Below, in pieces: positions 53,870 to 64,000 of a stretch of DNA of 64,000 nucleotides (position 1 is its first letter; each line of letters begins with the position of its first letter). The stretch is taken from assembly GCA_023374045.1 (NCBI GenBank), contig CM041776.1, positions 279,185,999 through 279,249,998 of the forward strand. Reading direction: 5' to 3'. The notes under the pieces were generated by a model, which was not told the origin of the DNA, made no database searches, and saw only the letters and a list, made by a program, of their open reading frames with translations. This stretch comes from Limonium bicolor (Eukaryota; Streptophyta; Magnoliopsida; Caryophyllales; Plumbaginaceae). Both the position numbers and the translations under genes were made by a program.

Positions 53870-56800
53870 TGTAACACCCCTATTCCTAAACCTGTAATAA
53901 ACGTCGCAAGTCGTCGCAAAATAAATAACGTCGCGGCGGAAAATAAAACTATCTAACCTTGGTGTTACACGCCGTTACTCACCCTTGTGAGTAACAACGC
54001 ATCCTTACTTCTTCCAACTATTATACTCCTCTCGCTGTGATGAACCGATACTGAGCACTCTAATTATTACAGACCAAATCCAAAACTAAACGAGTAACTA
54101 ATTAAATACAACAAACCCAAAATACAGTACATATTAAATCTAGAAAATGTTATTAAAACAAAGCAGCTACCCTGTTCCCCGCACTCCGGCTTGTGTCTTC
54201 TTCAGTAACCTGAAATGTTTTGCCCATCGAAGGGCTCAGCAATCGAAATGCTGGTATGCTAAATGTAGTCCTAAGTCATCTAGATTCCTTAAGTTGTTTA
54301 GTCATCTTGATATTAGGTTCATTACATAAAATACCAGTTTACAATAGCAACAGTAATAACTGTAAACATTAAACAATCACATAACAGTCCACCTGCAACA
54401 TCAGTGCATAATAAACAACAACCAGATAATCAACACCAATAATTCCAAACCATAACCACAAGTCACAAGTATTAATTAGCTGAACTTGTTAGTAGGTCAC
54501 ATGACCCTTAACCCTTTTAAACCAATCACTTAACTTTTCCAATTAATTCCACCTCAGGCGTCATGTCAAGACAACCTTTTAATAAATCAGTAATGGACAG
54601 TGTGTCCCCTGGGTTCCAAAGGAACCGTTACCAGCTGACCTTATGGCCCTGGATAAAATTTGACCGATCCGGTCGAACCTGTGCACCAACAGCAGTGCCC
54701 TCCGCCATCCCCGAATGTGGCTGATGGATTTCCTTGAGTGACTCCCCATTGAAGTCTCTCGTAGTGATCACGATGCGCAACTAGAAAGTCAAAACAGTCT
54801 GCATTCCTCTCTTTATAAGTTAGCCCTTTTTGTCAGTGACATAATAATCAATCTCTGAGTTAAGACTAAAACAGTTGACCATCAGTTAGGTTCAATAATA
54901 CCCAAAGGTCAGTTAGTCTTGTTCCAGTTTAGATGTATAAACCCCCAGTCATAAGACGCTCACGTATAAATAAAACGCAGTGGTGTCGAGCAAAAGTATA
55001 CAATATCATATACATAAAATCACAGATATCGCTCTTAACAATTAAACACACAACGTCTGGACCTCAAGAAAATCCTTAGGACATTCAGATCACACAATTA
55101 ACATACCGTTCACCGGGATAACAGCTAGCTTGACAATTCTTGCTTTAGTAATTCTTTCCCGTACGCTGTTGTTAATACATGCAATAACATGTATTATTAA
55201 TATGACTGTTCACTAAATATTACAGTACAGTCATTGTGGAGTTTATATTCGTTGTATACTAACTCTATATGTACTTTATTTCCCCCCGTTATTGAACAGT
55301 GGTTCTAGATAGTCCAACAGTTCATTATTTTATGTGGAGATCACATGTGATAATGAATTTCCATTATATGGTATGTCCTTACCTCATTAATTATATATTC
55401 ATAATTGTTTCCATTTACTCTTTATATTATAACATTTGATTACTTTTATTAGGACCACAATTATTTTATAAACTTTATATTATATCCCATATTATACCAT
55501 AATACATTATATTTCTTAATCTTAATTCCTTTCTTCATTAAATTACAAAACCAACCACAATAATTCGGTATTTATATTTTGTACCAAACAACTTTTATAA
55601 ATTACCAAGTCATCATATAACTTTTATAATTTATTAATTAGCCACTCAATCATTTCGGTAATTACCAAATAAATATTCTAATCTTCATAAATTACAATTC
55701 AACCACATTTACTTTCGGTATTTATATAATAAATTCCTTATATTTACATTTTGACCCTTAACACTTTACATATGTTACATATTAACTTATAAACTATAGT
55801 TTTAACATTTAATCCTTCTTAATTACCAAAAAGACCCTTATATTTTGCAAAAATACATTTCCACCCCTATTCAATTCATTTTTTTACATATATACTTTTA
55901 TAAATTACATATTCAACCCAAAACTTTTATAAACTTAATATTTTATGTCATAAATCATTTTGAGCCAAAGTTTTTGGTCAACATTTTGACCAAGACTTAA
56001 TTCCATAGTTAATACTTTAATATACCCATAAAATCATATATATTCTCGGTTGAACTCTAAACTTCCCAATAATTACAAAATAGCCCCAAAACTTTATAAA
56101 ATGTTATTTGAACACTTAAACACTTATTTAAATTCACCAAAATTCTTAATATTAATTCCTACCTTATATTATATCATAATTATGCCAAATAACCCCTTAT
56201 GTTCTCGGCAATTATTATTTATACACTAAACTTTTCAAAATTTACATTTTAGCCACATAACTTATTAAAATAGCCATTTAAATACTTGTAGCTATTTTTA
56301 ATATTCCCAAAATTTAAAATATAAGTTAATATACTTATATATATTTCAAAATTCACCAAATCTCACATATTGCTCTCGGCTTCAATTTTGTTTTACCATA
56401 TGGTTTTAAAACTTGATTTAAACTTTATAATATGTATATATAAATGTATATAAGCCATATAACACTTCTAAAAATTATGTTAATGACTTATAATGATTAT
56501 AAACTTAAAATAGAACATTAAATCCCTAGACCATTCGGTTTAGTTATTTGTGTAACATAATTAATTTTTGTGACACAAATTTATACCTTAAGGTAATAAT
56601 CTTACCTTATATGTTATAAATTATTTTCTTGACAATATAACCCATAGTTTTCAGTCTTAATTTATTTAGAGGTTATACAAAAATTTTATACCAAAGTTTG
56701 AAGCTTAAATCAAACTTAAACTTAATAAACCTTACTTATATAAACTTACCACTTAAATCAAGACAATTCTTGTACTTGATTTTTCCTTGAATTCCAAGCT

Positions 56801-59150
56801 CTCCAAATGCTATTTTGATGAAAGTATTTTGGCCTCCTTGTACATATGTAGGGGATCCATTTGTTAGACTTCTAACAAGAGTTTATAATTAATATTTGAA
56901 GTAATTTTACAAGAGTTTACCTTAGGAATTTAACAAGGTATTTTTGCTACACCTTGGGATGATTGTAGATCCAAGTTTCCTTCATGAAATAATGAAGAGA
57001 ATATGGATTTAGAAGGTCTTACATTTCGAAGATTGCTTAAGGTAATTTACTAGGATTTTCAACACAAAAATATACCTTAACTTGATCTTGTTGTTCCTTG
57101 TGTTGTTGTTGAATCTAGGAACCCCCTTGGAACATTTATGCTTGGCGAAAATTGTAGAAGTTGCAAGGATGATTTCTTGCTTCAAGACTTAGGAGATTTA
57201 ACTAGGAAATTACATTAAAATGGTGTTAGAACTTAGAACACCATTAATGGAGCTTTAAAGCTCTAAGGAATTAACATGACAAAGGAAGAAGAAAGAGAGC
57301 TAGCAAGGAACTTACCAATTCGGTGATGAGGGCAAGGAAATGAATGTGGCTACGCGAGGTCTTAAGGAAAACAAGGCTGAATCAAGATGAGAATTATTGG
57401 TTGGTCACATGTCATTATTTTATGATATGTTTTGTTTATTTTGACTTCAAAAATCTGACCACAATTGTCTCCTAAAACCACTTGTTTTACGGTAATGGAG
57501 ATGACATTAATGGGATGATTACTAAGCCTAGTGTATATGAGATTAAACAAGACAATTATTTAGCATTTAATGAGCTTAATTATTGAGTCTAACCTTGTCT
57601 TTCCATGCAGGTGATCGGCTGTAATGGAGCACATAGGCAGCTCCTAACTCATGTAGTCTTGCGGCTAATGGAGTCCTAGAAGACTACTTTGATTTGTTAA
57701 TTGTAAACAAGATAATTATGGAAGTTAGGTACTTGTCTCATTAGGTTAATTATTTAGCAATCAAGGCTCCATTTCTATAGTCTTCATCGGCTGCACATGG
57801 ATAGGTGTGGGTAGTTTATTTGTTAATTGTCTTAGTATAAAGGCTAGATCTAGCTTAGTGTTTTTTAATGTCATTATTACCAATTACTAATCTTCTTGTT
57901 TTCTTGCTGCTCCCTTGCAGGTCATAAAGTGGTGAGTGGCTCCAATTTACTGCTATGTTGCTACATTAACAAATAATATAGGTAGGGATGAGTCATCATA
58001 TCATATGTCATATTTTTTGTTAAAACTAGTCAAAAATGACTATAAATGGCGCCCAAGATGGTGGTCAAATAGACTGATTTTCCATTTAATTTTTGTTACA
58101 CTATATTTTACTAAGATCATACTAATATGTGTAAAAGGTTCCAGCATTTAATTGGTACATTTATATCATGGTAAAAGATGAAAGTTTTAAAGTAAAAATG
58201 CTGATTTTAGGTACCTTTTTGACCCAAAAATCGCCCCCCTTGTACTATGAATTTAGAACTGTCATTAATTGATTTAGATGGTCAATTTATCCCCTTTTAA
58301 GTTTATCAACTCGTGGCTCCTCAAAAACTTCAAGGCAATTGCGTAAAACGCGTTTTTGTGACACCCGAAGGTGCATTTTTGTGCTTTAAGACTTTTCTGG
58401 AAAATAATTAGTCGCTATGAGTTCCAAGTGTTTATTGACATTTTTATGGTCAATAATAATATGTTAAGGTGTTACATGAGTTATATGGGGTTATATAAGC
58501 TTGCAACTCAATTTCCGGGCTAACGGGACACTCCTAGGGCAAAAAGGAGCGTTAAGAAATTCATCCGAGCACTTTGTTAATTTTTGAGAAAGTAGCTCGA
58601 TAACCCTCTTTGGAATAATGAATATTGATGATAGGAACTCTTAGAATGGTTTATATTGGAGTTTGAGCCACTTCGGTACTCCTCCGGGGCACTCCCGGGG
58701 GTTTATGGGGCCCTCATCGGAAACCTCCGAGAACTTTGCCTTTAACTGAGAATATATCTTGAGAACTTCATATTAAATGTTAATTAAAGTGTTATTGTGT
58801 ATTTAGAATGAAGTGTAATGCTTTACTTTATTTAATAAAGTATTTCCGGGACTTTCGGATCTTAAGGGGCCCTTAAGGAAACTCATGGGCATTTTGTATT
58901 TTTACTCAGTTATAACTGAGGACTTGTGTTTTAAAGGTCATAAAATGATCCTTGATTATCCTCATATGAGTTTTATATCTTATATAACTTGATTAGCTTA
59001 AGGTCGGGCTTTAACGCTCGTTTTTGACCTTAAGGAGTTTAGGTGCGTTTTTAACGCCTAAGTGTTTATATATTCTCTTAGGGTTTTAATAATCCCCTAA
59101 ATAATATATATTTACCATTATTTAATTATTTAAATGTTAGGGGTATTTCA
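53870..59150 (-). repeat. 5' LTR of element C (5,281 bp)
   Basis: Pairs with 41,968-47,244. The segment at about 58,470-59,110 is rich in ccgggg/cccggg-type motifs. No coding sequence. Confidence 0.92.
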
Positions 59151-59261
59151 CCAGGTTACCGTTTCCAGTACAAAGTGAATTCAAAGTTACCATAGGTAAT
59201 TACTTTTTTCAGGAAAGGTACACGTACCAGGTCACTGTGCACGTACCAGGTTACCGTTTTT
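59151..59261. repeat. 96-bp tandem array, segment 3 (last copy)
   Basis: Begins with the ccagg duplication of element C and contains just over one unit. It ends about 35 bp before the transposase TATA box. Confidence 0.9.
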
Positions 59262-59296
59262 GAACTTGTAATCTTGTGGCTAGTTCATGACCAACC

Positions 59297-59306
59297 TCTA
59301 TATAAG
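59297..59306 (+). promoter_or_regulatory. TATA box of the transposase gene
   Basis: ctatataagg, about 115 bp upstream of the ATG at 59,419, followed by a CT-rich leader (59,310-59,400). The 96-bp array lies immediately upstream and may supply regulatory sites. Confidence 0.7.
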
Positions 59307-59418
59307 GGATGCCTTCTCCATTTCATCTTCACACACTCACTCTCCATATTCTCGAAGCTCTCTATCTCCTCACTCTCTTCCAAAAATAATTTCGTAAAAC
59401 TGTGCAAGCTCTCTAAAC

Positions 59419-61662
59419 ATGAGTCAATCTTCAGATTCCGATCATGAGTATGTTCTAGTATCAAGCCCAGTAAGTATTTAGTTTATTGTCTTTGTAAATC
59501 ATATTCACACTAATATTTCATATTTCAATGTTCATCTAACATTCTCTAGACCCTTATTGTAGGAAAGTGACTCAACCACTGATTCAGACTGGGATGAATT
59601 TGATGAAGGCATTCCAGATCATAATGCAGAGATGGATGACTACATGCAACAGATGTATAATCGACCTCCGGTGGTGGATACAAGTTACTTATTTCAAACA
59701 AACCAGGCCTTTAGGAGTAAAGTAGCAGCAAAAGCTTGGGTAGATAGTGCTGGCCATCCCAACCATATCTACACCATAATTCAAAGTTCTCGGTCGGGCC
59801 AAGATTTCCACATAACATGCGAGAGGCATTGGAAACCACGAAGGACATCACGACCTGGTGTCATCAACATGCGTAGATCATCTGGTTCAAAGAAATGTGG
59901 TTGTCCTTTTCGAATTAAGGGGTATTACACAAGCTACGGGTGTTTCTTGAAAGTGGGTAACGGATGGCATAACCATGATCTCGCTGAGTGGGCAGAGGGT
60001 CATTTTGTGGGAAAACGCCTAACTGAGGAGAAGGAGATTATGATCGATCAGAGAAGCAGAGTCGGTGTGCCACCTTGTGTAATTTATTCAGAGCTCACAA
60101 CAATCAACCCAGAAACGTCAGCAACAAGGAAAGACATATACAACTGGATACAAAAACAAAACTTGAAAAGAGAGATGGTCGATCTATGGTGCAGACTTTG
60201 CTGAGTGAGCTAGACAAAAACAACTACTACTACGATTACACTACAGAACCAAGTAAGTCAACTCAGTATGTCTCAAATAACTGCAATCCTTTAGGTTTCA
60301 TATTAATTTGATAGATAACATGATTATATTTCACAATTTAGGGGATCGAACACGACTTGGGTCCATCTTCTTTGCACACCCTACCTCTAGATTACTGCTC
60401 CATACTTTCCCGTATGTCATAGGCATTGATACTACCTATAAAACGAACATAGCAAAAATGCCTTTGGTTCAGTTCATCGGGATGACGATTATAGGCAAAA
60501 ACTTCATCATTGCCTTCGCCTTTCTTGTATCAGAATCAACGGACATGTATGTGTGGGCACTTCAACAATTAAGGGAACTCCTCGATCGGACTACAACCTC
60601 AAATTTTATCACCGACTGATGTCTGGCCCTAATGAATGCCTTAGAACAGGTATTTCCTGAATCTCATCATCTTCTATGTCGGTGGCACATAAGTAGGAAC
60701 ATTCAGGGGAAAGCCGAGACTTATATGGGTGATAGAGGAAGGGCGGCGGCTGCAGTCCGAATGTGGACTTCGGTTGTCTACTCGAGCACAGAGCAGGACT
60801 ACAACGAGAGTTACGAACATTTCAAGTATACATACCGAAGCTATCCACGTTTCACTACGTATGTTGCATTAGTCTAGGAGAAACACAAGGAAAAATTTAT
60901 GGAGGCTTGGGTCAAGAATGTGTTGCACTTTGGCAACACAATGACAAATAGGTAAAATTGTTAATCTTGTAATTTTTAAGATAATACAATCATTGTTATA
61001 GATCTATAAAACTTACTTAAACATTTGATAGGGTGGAGAGCGCATATTCTTCTCTAAAGGGGAGATTAAGGAGTGCTAGACACACTTTGGATGTAATCTT
61101 TCCAAAGGTTAACGATCATGTGAATACAAGCATCCGGGAGCTAAAAAAGGAGTTCGAGGCAGCCAGGACAAAACACAGATGAGAGCACATGAGGGTTCCA
61201 ATTGGTGACCTAATCGGGAAGGTTAGTATTCTTTGCTTAGATGAGCTAGTAAAGGAGCTTGGAAGGGCGAATTATGTGCAAATGGACAGCTCACTCTGTG
61301 GATGTGACAACGTAACCTCTCATGGATTACCTTGCACTTGTAAATTAAACTACATGCTGGATAGTGGTATACTATGCTCGAAGAGGGATATACATCGTTT
61401 CTGGTATACCCTAAGCTGGGAGAAACATGAATCGACAATTGATATGCTATCCCACAAGGAGGTAGAATAGAATAGATGGCAAGATATAGCTTCTGAGGTA
61501 GCACAATTAGATGATCCTACTCTGATGGCGAAATGTTACAGTCAAATCCAAAACTTCCTTCACCCATATATGGTGTGCCAATTAGGAGAGCCATTGGAAC
61601 AGTTTGGGATTGGCAGACCTACCGGGACCTCAAGACCAAACCGACGGGAACCTTCGTCTTAG
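59419..61662 (+). pseudogene. MULE transposase (FAR1/MuDR-like), N-terminal and catalytic part
   Basis: Exon 1 is 59,419-59,469 (MSQSSDSDHEYV...), exon 2 is 59,563-60,252, exon 3 is 60,342-60,951 and exon 4 starts at 61,032; the GT-AG pairs agree in phase. Exon 2 has an acidic start and a WRKY-GCM1/FAR1-type zinc finger ('KKCGCPFRIKG' ... 'GNGWHNHDL'). Exon 3 has the MULE domain ('VIGIDTTYKTNIAKMPLVQF' with the first Asp, 'FITD' with the second, then 'CRWHI'). Exon 4 has a SWIM-like finger ('LCGCDNVTSHGLPCTCKL', with Cys where His is usual). It is broken by one frameshift at about 60,150-60,190 and stops at 60,617, 60,875, 61,180, 61,468 and 61,660. The same frame runs on into the OTU domain. 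Confidence 0.9.
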
Positions 61663-62334
61663 GAGTGTAACCGACCAAGGGCAGGCCAGTCAGAAGGAGT
61701 GCCATCAAATAGAAGATCACGTAATAGAGGATCATCAACTCCGAGTCGATTCCTGGCCCTAAACAACTTCCCATACTACCAGAATTTCCCACCCAACCTA
61801 TATCAATATATGACTGGGTATATTGATGTTCGTGGAGATGGGAATTGTGGTTTCAGGGTCATTGCTGATTACCTATATTCAAACGAAGAGAGGTGGAAAG
61901 ATGTCCGTAGAGCATTACACTATCACATGAAGAATATAGAACCGGCGAATCAACTATACAAGGCCATTTTTAACGAAGGACCGTACAACGACATGTTAAG
62001 AGTGCTTCATTGGAATTTAGGAGAGCCAGCACCTCCAGAGAAATGGATGACCACGGATTTGGGGTTGGCGATCGTGACAAAGTACACTTCGATAGTAGTT
62101 TTCTACTCTACTGTCTGGGGGAGTATGGCAAGTGCCACATACCTTCCGCTCGATAATTATACCGGTCGTGATAGCCCAGGAGGAGAGATCCACATAGGAA
62201 TTTACCCCCAGGGTCATTTCGTAAGGTTCTGCATGGTTGATGACTCCCCACTCCCCCTGTCTATCCGCAGTGGTTCTTTTATAGAGATCCAAACACTGTC
62301 GGACCTTGGATTCATCAAATACAATCTAGGTTAG
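61663..62334 (+). pseudogene. OTU-type cysteine protease domain, C-terminal part of the transposase gene
   Basis: Same frame as exon 4 of the transposase, after the TAG at 61,660; there is no ATG between, so I read it as one fused protein rather than a separate gene. OTU signature: 'DVRGDGNCGFRVIADYL' with the catalytic Asp and Cys, then helix 'WKDVRRALHYHM', and the catalytic His in 'YPQGHFVRF' near the end. OTU enzymes remove ubiquitin or related modifiers. In a transposon it may protect the transposase from degradation or process it; that is inference. This part has no stop until the natural TAG at 62,332-62,334. Confidence 0.88.
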
Positions 62335-62340
62335 ATTGTT

Positions 62341-62505
62341 GGATCAACGTTGTAACTTAGTTTTTCTTTAACTTAGTTGTTGTAACTTAGTCTTTCTTTA
62401 ACTTAGTTGTTGTAACTTAGTTTTTCTTTAACTTAGTTGTTGTAACTTAGTTTTTCTATAAATTAGTTGTTGTAACTTAGTTTTTCTTTAACTTAGTTGT
62501 TGTTT
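62341..62505 (+). repeat. Five copies of a 30-bp repeat after the transposase gene
   Basis: The unit is close to ttgttgtaacttagtttttc plus tttaacttag. It lies immediately after the stop codon and probably in the 3' untranslated region, where the T-rich units and 'taat'/'ttgt' runs could serve 3'-end formation. Confidence 0.8.
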
Positions 62506-62818
62506 TAATCATATTGACTTAAATTTGGTCATTCAATTGTCTATTATTTAAAAAAAAGTCTCCCCGTAACATTCAAACTTATTCAACTAAGTTTGGTGAA
62601 AAAAAATATGTACTGTAAATAGTAAAGTATTTTGCTATTCGCAGTACAAATTAATTTTAAGTCAAATTAATAATATAAACACATAAAAATGTAATCCAAC
62701 ACTTTTTTTTACAAAAAAAAGGTTCCGGTATTGATTCGAACAAAAAAGTAACTAGTAAAATTCGCTACTAATCAACTACAAACTACTTCGGTAAATTTAC
62801 TTTCAGATATCATTTTTG
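62506..62818 (+). other. AT-rich subterminal region of the MULE
   Basis: No gene seen. Contains 'tttgctattcgcagtacaaa' at about 62,630-62,650, an internal direct copy of the terminal repeat motif, about 270 bp inside the right end. Confidence 0.55.
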
Positions 62819-62929
62819 GAAGAAAAAAAAAACACAACGACACATCATTACATGTGTACAACGTCAATATGAATTAAAAAAATTTGTACTGCGGTGATTA
62901 GTACTTTTGTACTGCGAATAGCAACTCCC
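62819..62929 (-). repeat. Right terminal inverted repeat of the MULE
   Basis: Inverse of 835-945. It ends ...gcgaatagcaactccc, followed directly by the 9-bp duplication. Confidence 0.88.
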
Positions 62930-62938
62930 ATAATATTA
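62930..62938. repeat. Right target-site duplication of the MULE
   Basis: ataatatta, identical to 826-834. Confidence 0.9.
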
Positions 62939-64000
62939 TATATGTATTTTAATATGGTTTATATAAATCTTAGAAATTCAAAGGTAACTCTTTAAGCTAA
63001 ATTTCATAACCATAATTTAATACCACCTTATATAATATTCTTTTATTAGTATTATGTATAGGTTTAGTTTAACTTATTAATTCCTTCATATTCTATTTTC
63101 TATAAGGTATTTTATTTCTTTTATTTATTATTTTTTATCTATAACAATTAGGATTTATTTAAAACATTAATTATGTAGTTTTAGTGTATTTAATTACCTT
63201 ATATCCACATCTAATATATGGTTTATAAAATAAAGTATTTTCCTTAGTTTCAATTAAGTATATTAACTTCCATATTACATCATTAATATAAATGTAGATT
63301 AATATAATTCCTTGATTTAACCTAAGTTACTATTTTATTTCTTATATATATATATATATTTACTTCACTTAAAAGTTTATACCTAAAAATATTTATTAAC
63401 ATTCTGTATTAAATGTTAGTTTAGTCTTATTATATTATATTCAACCTATAAAGTTTATTAACAAGTTATGCTTTAATTTTTTGTTACATTAAAAATCATA
63501 TATTAAAAGATAACTTATGAAAAATTCATAAACACAATTTTTAGACCCATTTACTCTTGTCTAAAAATTCCCAAATTTAATTTATAGTAACTATGATATT
63601 TTATACATATTATAAAATTTTATTTTCATACAAATATATTTTTAGATTATCTAAATAATTCCATAATACTCAGAAATTACAAAAATTATAACTTATGTTT
63701 AAAAACTCAAAAACCATATTAATTTACATGAAAATAAGCTAGACTTTACAGGGAATCTATGTTTAAAATTTCATGTCAAAGTACATTAGGGAAGGCCATT
63801 AAATAAATTCAACAAGTTAGGGTTTTATTATGGAATTTATAATACTTAATATACTACTAATTACCTACGTTATAATCTCGGCCGTCCGTTTCTCCTAACT
63901 ACGATCGGACGGCCCAGTTTGATCGAGTTCATCAGCATACCCAAACCGAATGCCGAGTGAGAATTTGTCAATATCTCTCAATCCACAGAACCAAATTCGT
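62939..64000 (-). mobile_element. Right half of the split A-like LTR
   Basis: The reverse complement matches the LTR of element A from about 9,525 to 10,875. It includes the inverted pair ggccgtccgatc...ggacggcc near 63,880-63,915 (compare 9,611-9,645). It joins with 1-825 across the MULE. It runs off the right end of the window. Confidence 0.85.

Larger units (their letters stand above)
41968..59150 (-). mobile_element. Element C: Tekay/Del-type Ty3/gypsy chromovirus carrying an AlkB domain
   Basis: 17,183 bp, reverse orientation. The LTRs are 41,968-47,244 (3', 5,277 bp) and 53,870-59,150 (5', 5,281 bp). The primer site for tRNA-iMet is at 53,853-53,864. Domain order in sense: gag, two zinc knuckles, AlkB-type dioxygenase, protease, RT, RNase H, integrase, chromodomain. 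The RT-RNase H-integrase order makes it Ty3/gypsy, and the C-terminal chromodomain places it among chromoviruses. Three probable short introns interrupt the gag-pol frame. Pol carries several stops, a frameshift and a changed RT active-site residue, so this copy is dead. The LTR pair differs at few positions, so it is relatively young. Confidence 0.92.
835..62929 (+). mobile_element. Mutator-like element (MULE) inflated by nested LTR retrotransposons
   Basis: The element is bounded by diverged inverted repeats of about 110 bp and a 9-bp duplication. It spans 62,095 bp. Subtracting elements A, B and C with their 5-bp duplications leaves about 11.4 kb. Its own content, left to right, is: a promoter, a GC-rich leader, a PMD gene (+), AGO4-like fragments in a 124-bp repeat, a reverse-strand gene of unknown identity, a 96-bp tandem array, and a transposase-OTU gene (+) followed by a 30-bp repeat. 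PMD proteins and OTU domains are both known companions of plant MULE-type transposases. All genes carry in-frame stops, so this copy is non-autonomous now, although the ends are recognisable and could still be mobilised in trans. Confidence 0.88.

Noticed and set aside
61699..62334. OTU as an independent gene starting at 61,699.
   Set aside because: The codon there is GTG, not ATG, and the frame continues upstream into the transposase; fusion is the simpler reading.

Overview
The window is plant nuclear DNA, probably from an angiosperm with a large repeat-rich genome. It has AT-rich intergenic sequence, long LTR retrotransposons with tRNA-iMet or tRNA-Asp primer sites, a MULE transposase, a plant mobile domain (PMD) gene and ARGONAUTE4-like fragments. 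I see no ordinary host gene. Almost everything is a nest of transposable elements. The species cannot be named from the sequence.

Outermost layer: positions 1-825 and 62,939-64,000 are two halves of one reverse-oriented LTR related to element A below. That LTR is split by a Mutator-like element (MULE) at 835-62,929. The MULE has about 110-bp terminal inverted repeats and a perfect 9-bp target duplication (ataatatta, 826-834 and 930-938). Without later insertions it would be about 11.4 kb. It carries (i) a five-exon PMD pseudogene (+, 2,051-23,818); (ii) an unrecognised reverse-strand gene (about 25,396-25,920); (iii) a 96-bp tandem array between the two divergent promoters; and (iv) a transposase gene with a C-terminal OTU cysteine-protease domain in the same frame (+, 59,419-62,334). 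Two exon fragments of an AGO4-clade gene sit at 24,617-25,198, embedded in a 124-bp tandem repeat between the converging PMD and reverse-strand genes.

Insertions into the MULE: element A (2,799-22,080, TSD tttga) lies in PMD intron 1. It is a non-coding LARD-type element with 5.9-kb LTRs, and its 5' LTR holds element D (4,207-9,450, TSD ctctg), a small non-autonomous Athila/Tat-like element with a tRNA-Asp primer site. Element B (26,813-41,028, TSD ggtaa) is a second non-coding LARD, and element C (41,968-59,150, TSD ccagg) is a Tekay/Del-type Ty3/gypsy chromovirus. B and C both landed in the 96-bp array. A, B and C share LTR ends, primer site, a hairpin next to the primer site and non-coding blocks, so A and B look like dependents of a C-like autonomous element.

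Most notable: element C carries a complete-looking AlkB-type Fe(II)/2-oxoglutarate dioxygenase exon (51,346-52,085, reverse strand) between the gag zinc knuckles and the protease. Splice signals suggest it is an alternative exon. One donor after the knuckles (52,220) can join in phase either to the AlkB exon, giving Gag-AlkB, or to the protease exon, giving Gag-Pol. Together with the AGO4 fragments in the MULE, the window holds two host-derived pieces with possible links to nucleic-acid modification or silencing. Both transposon gene sets now carry stop codons, many explainable as C-to-T changes, so this copy is decaying.
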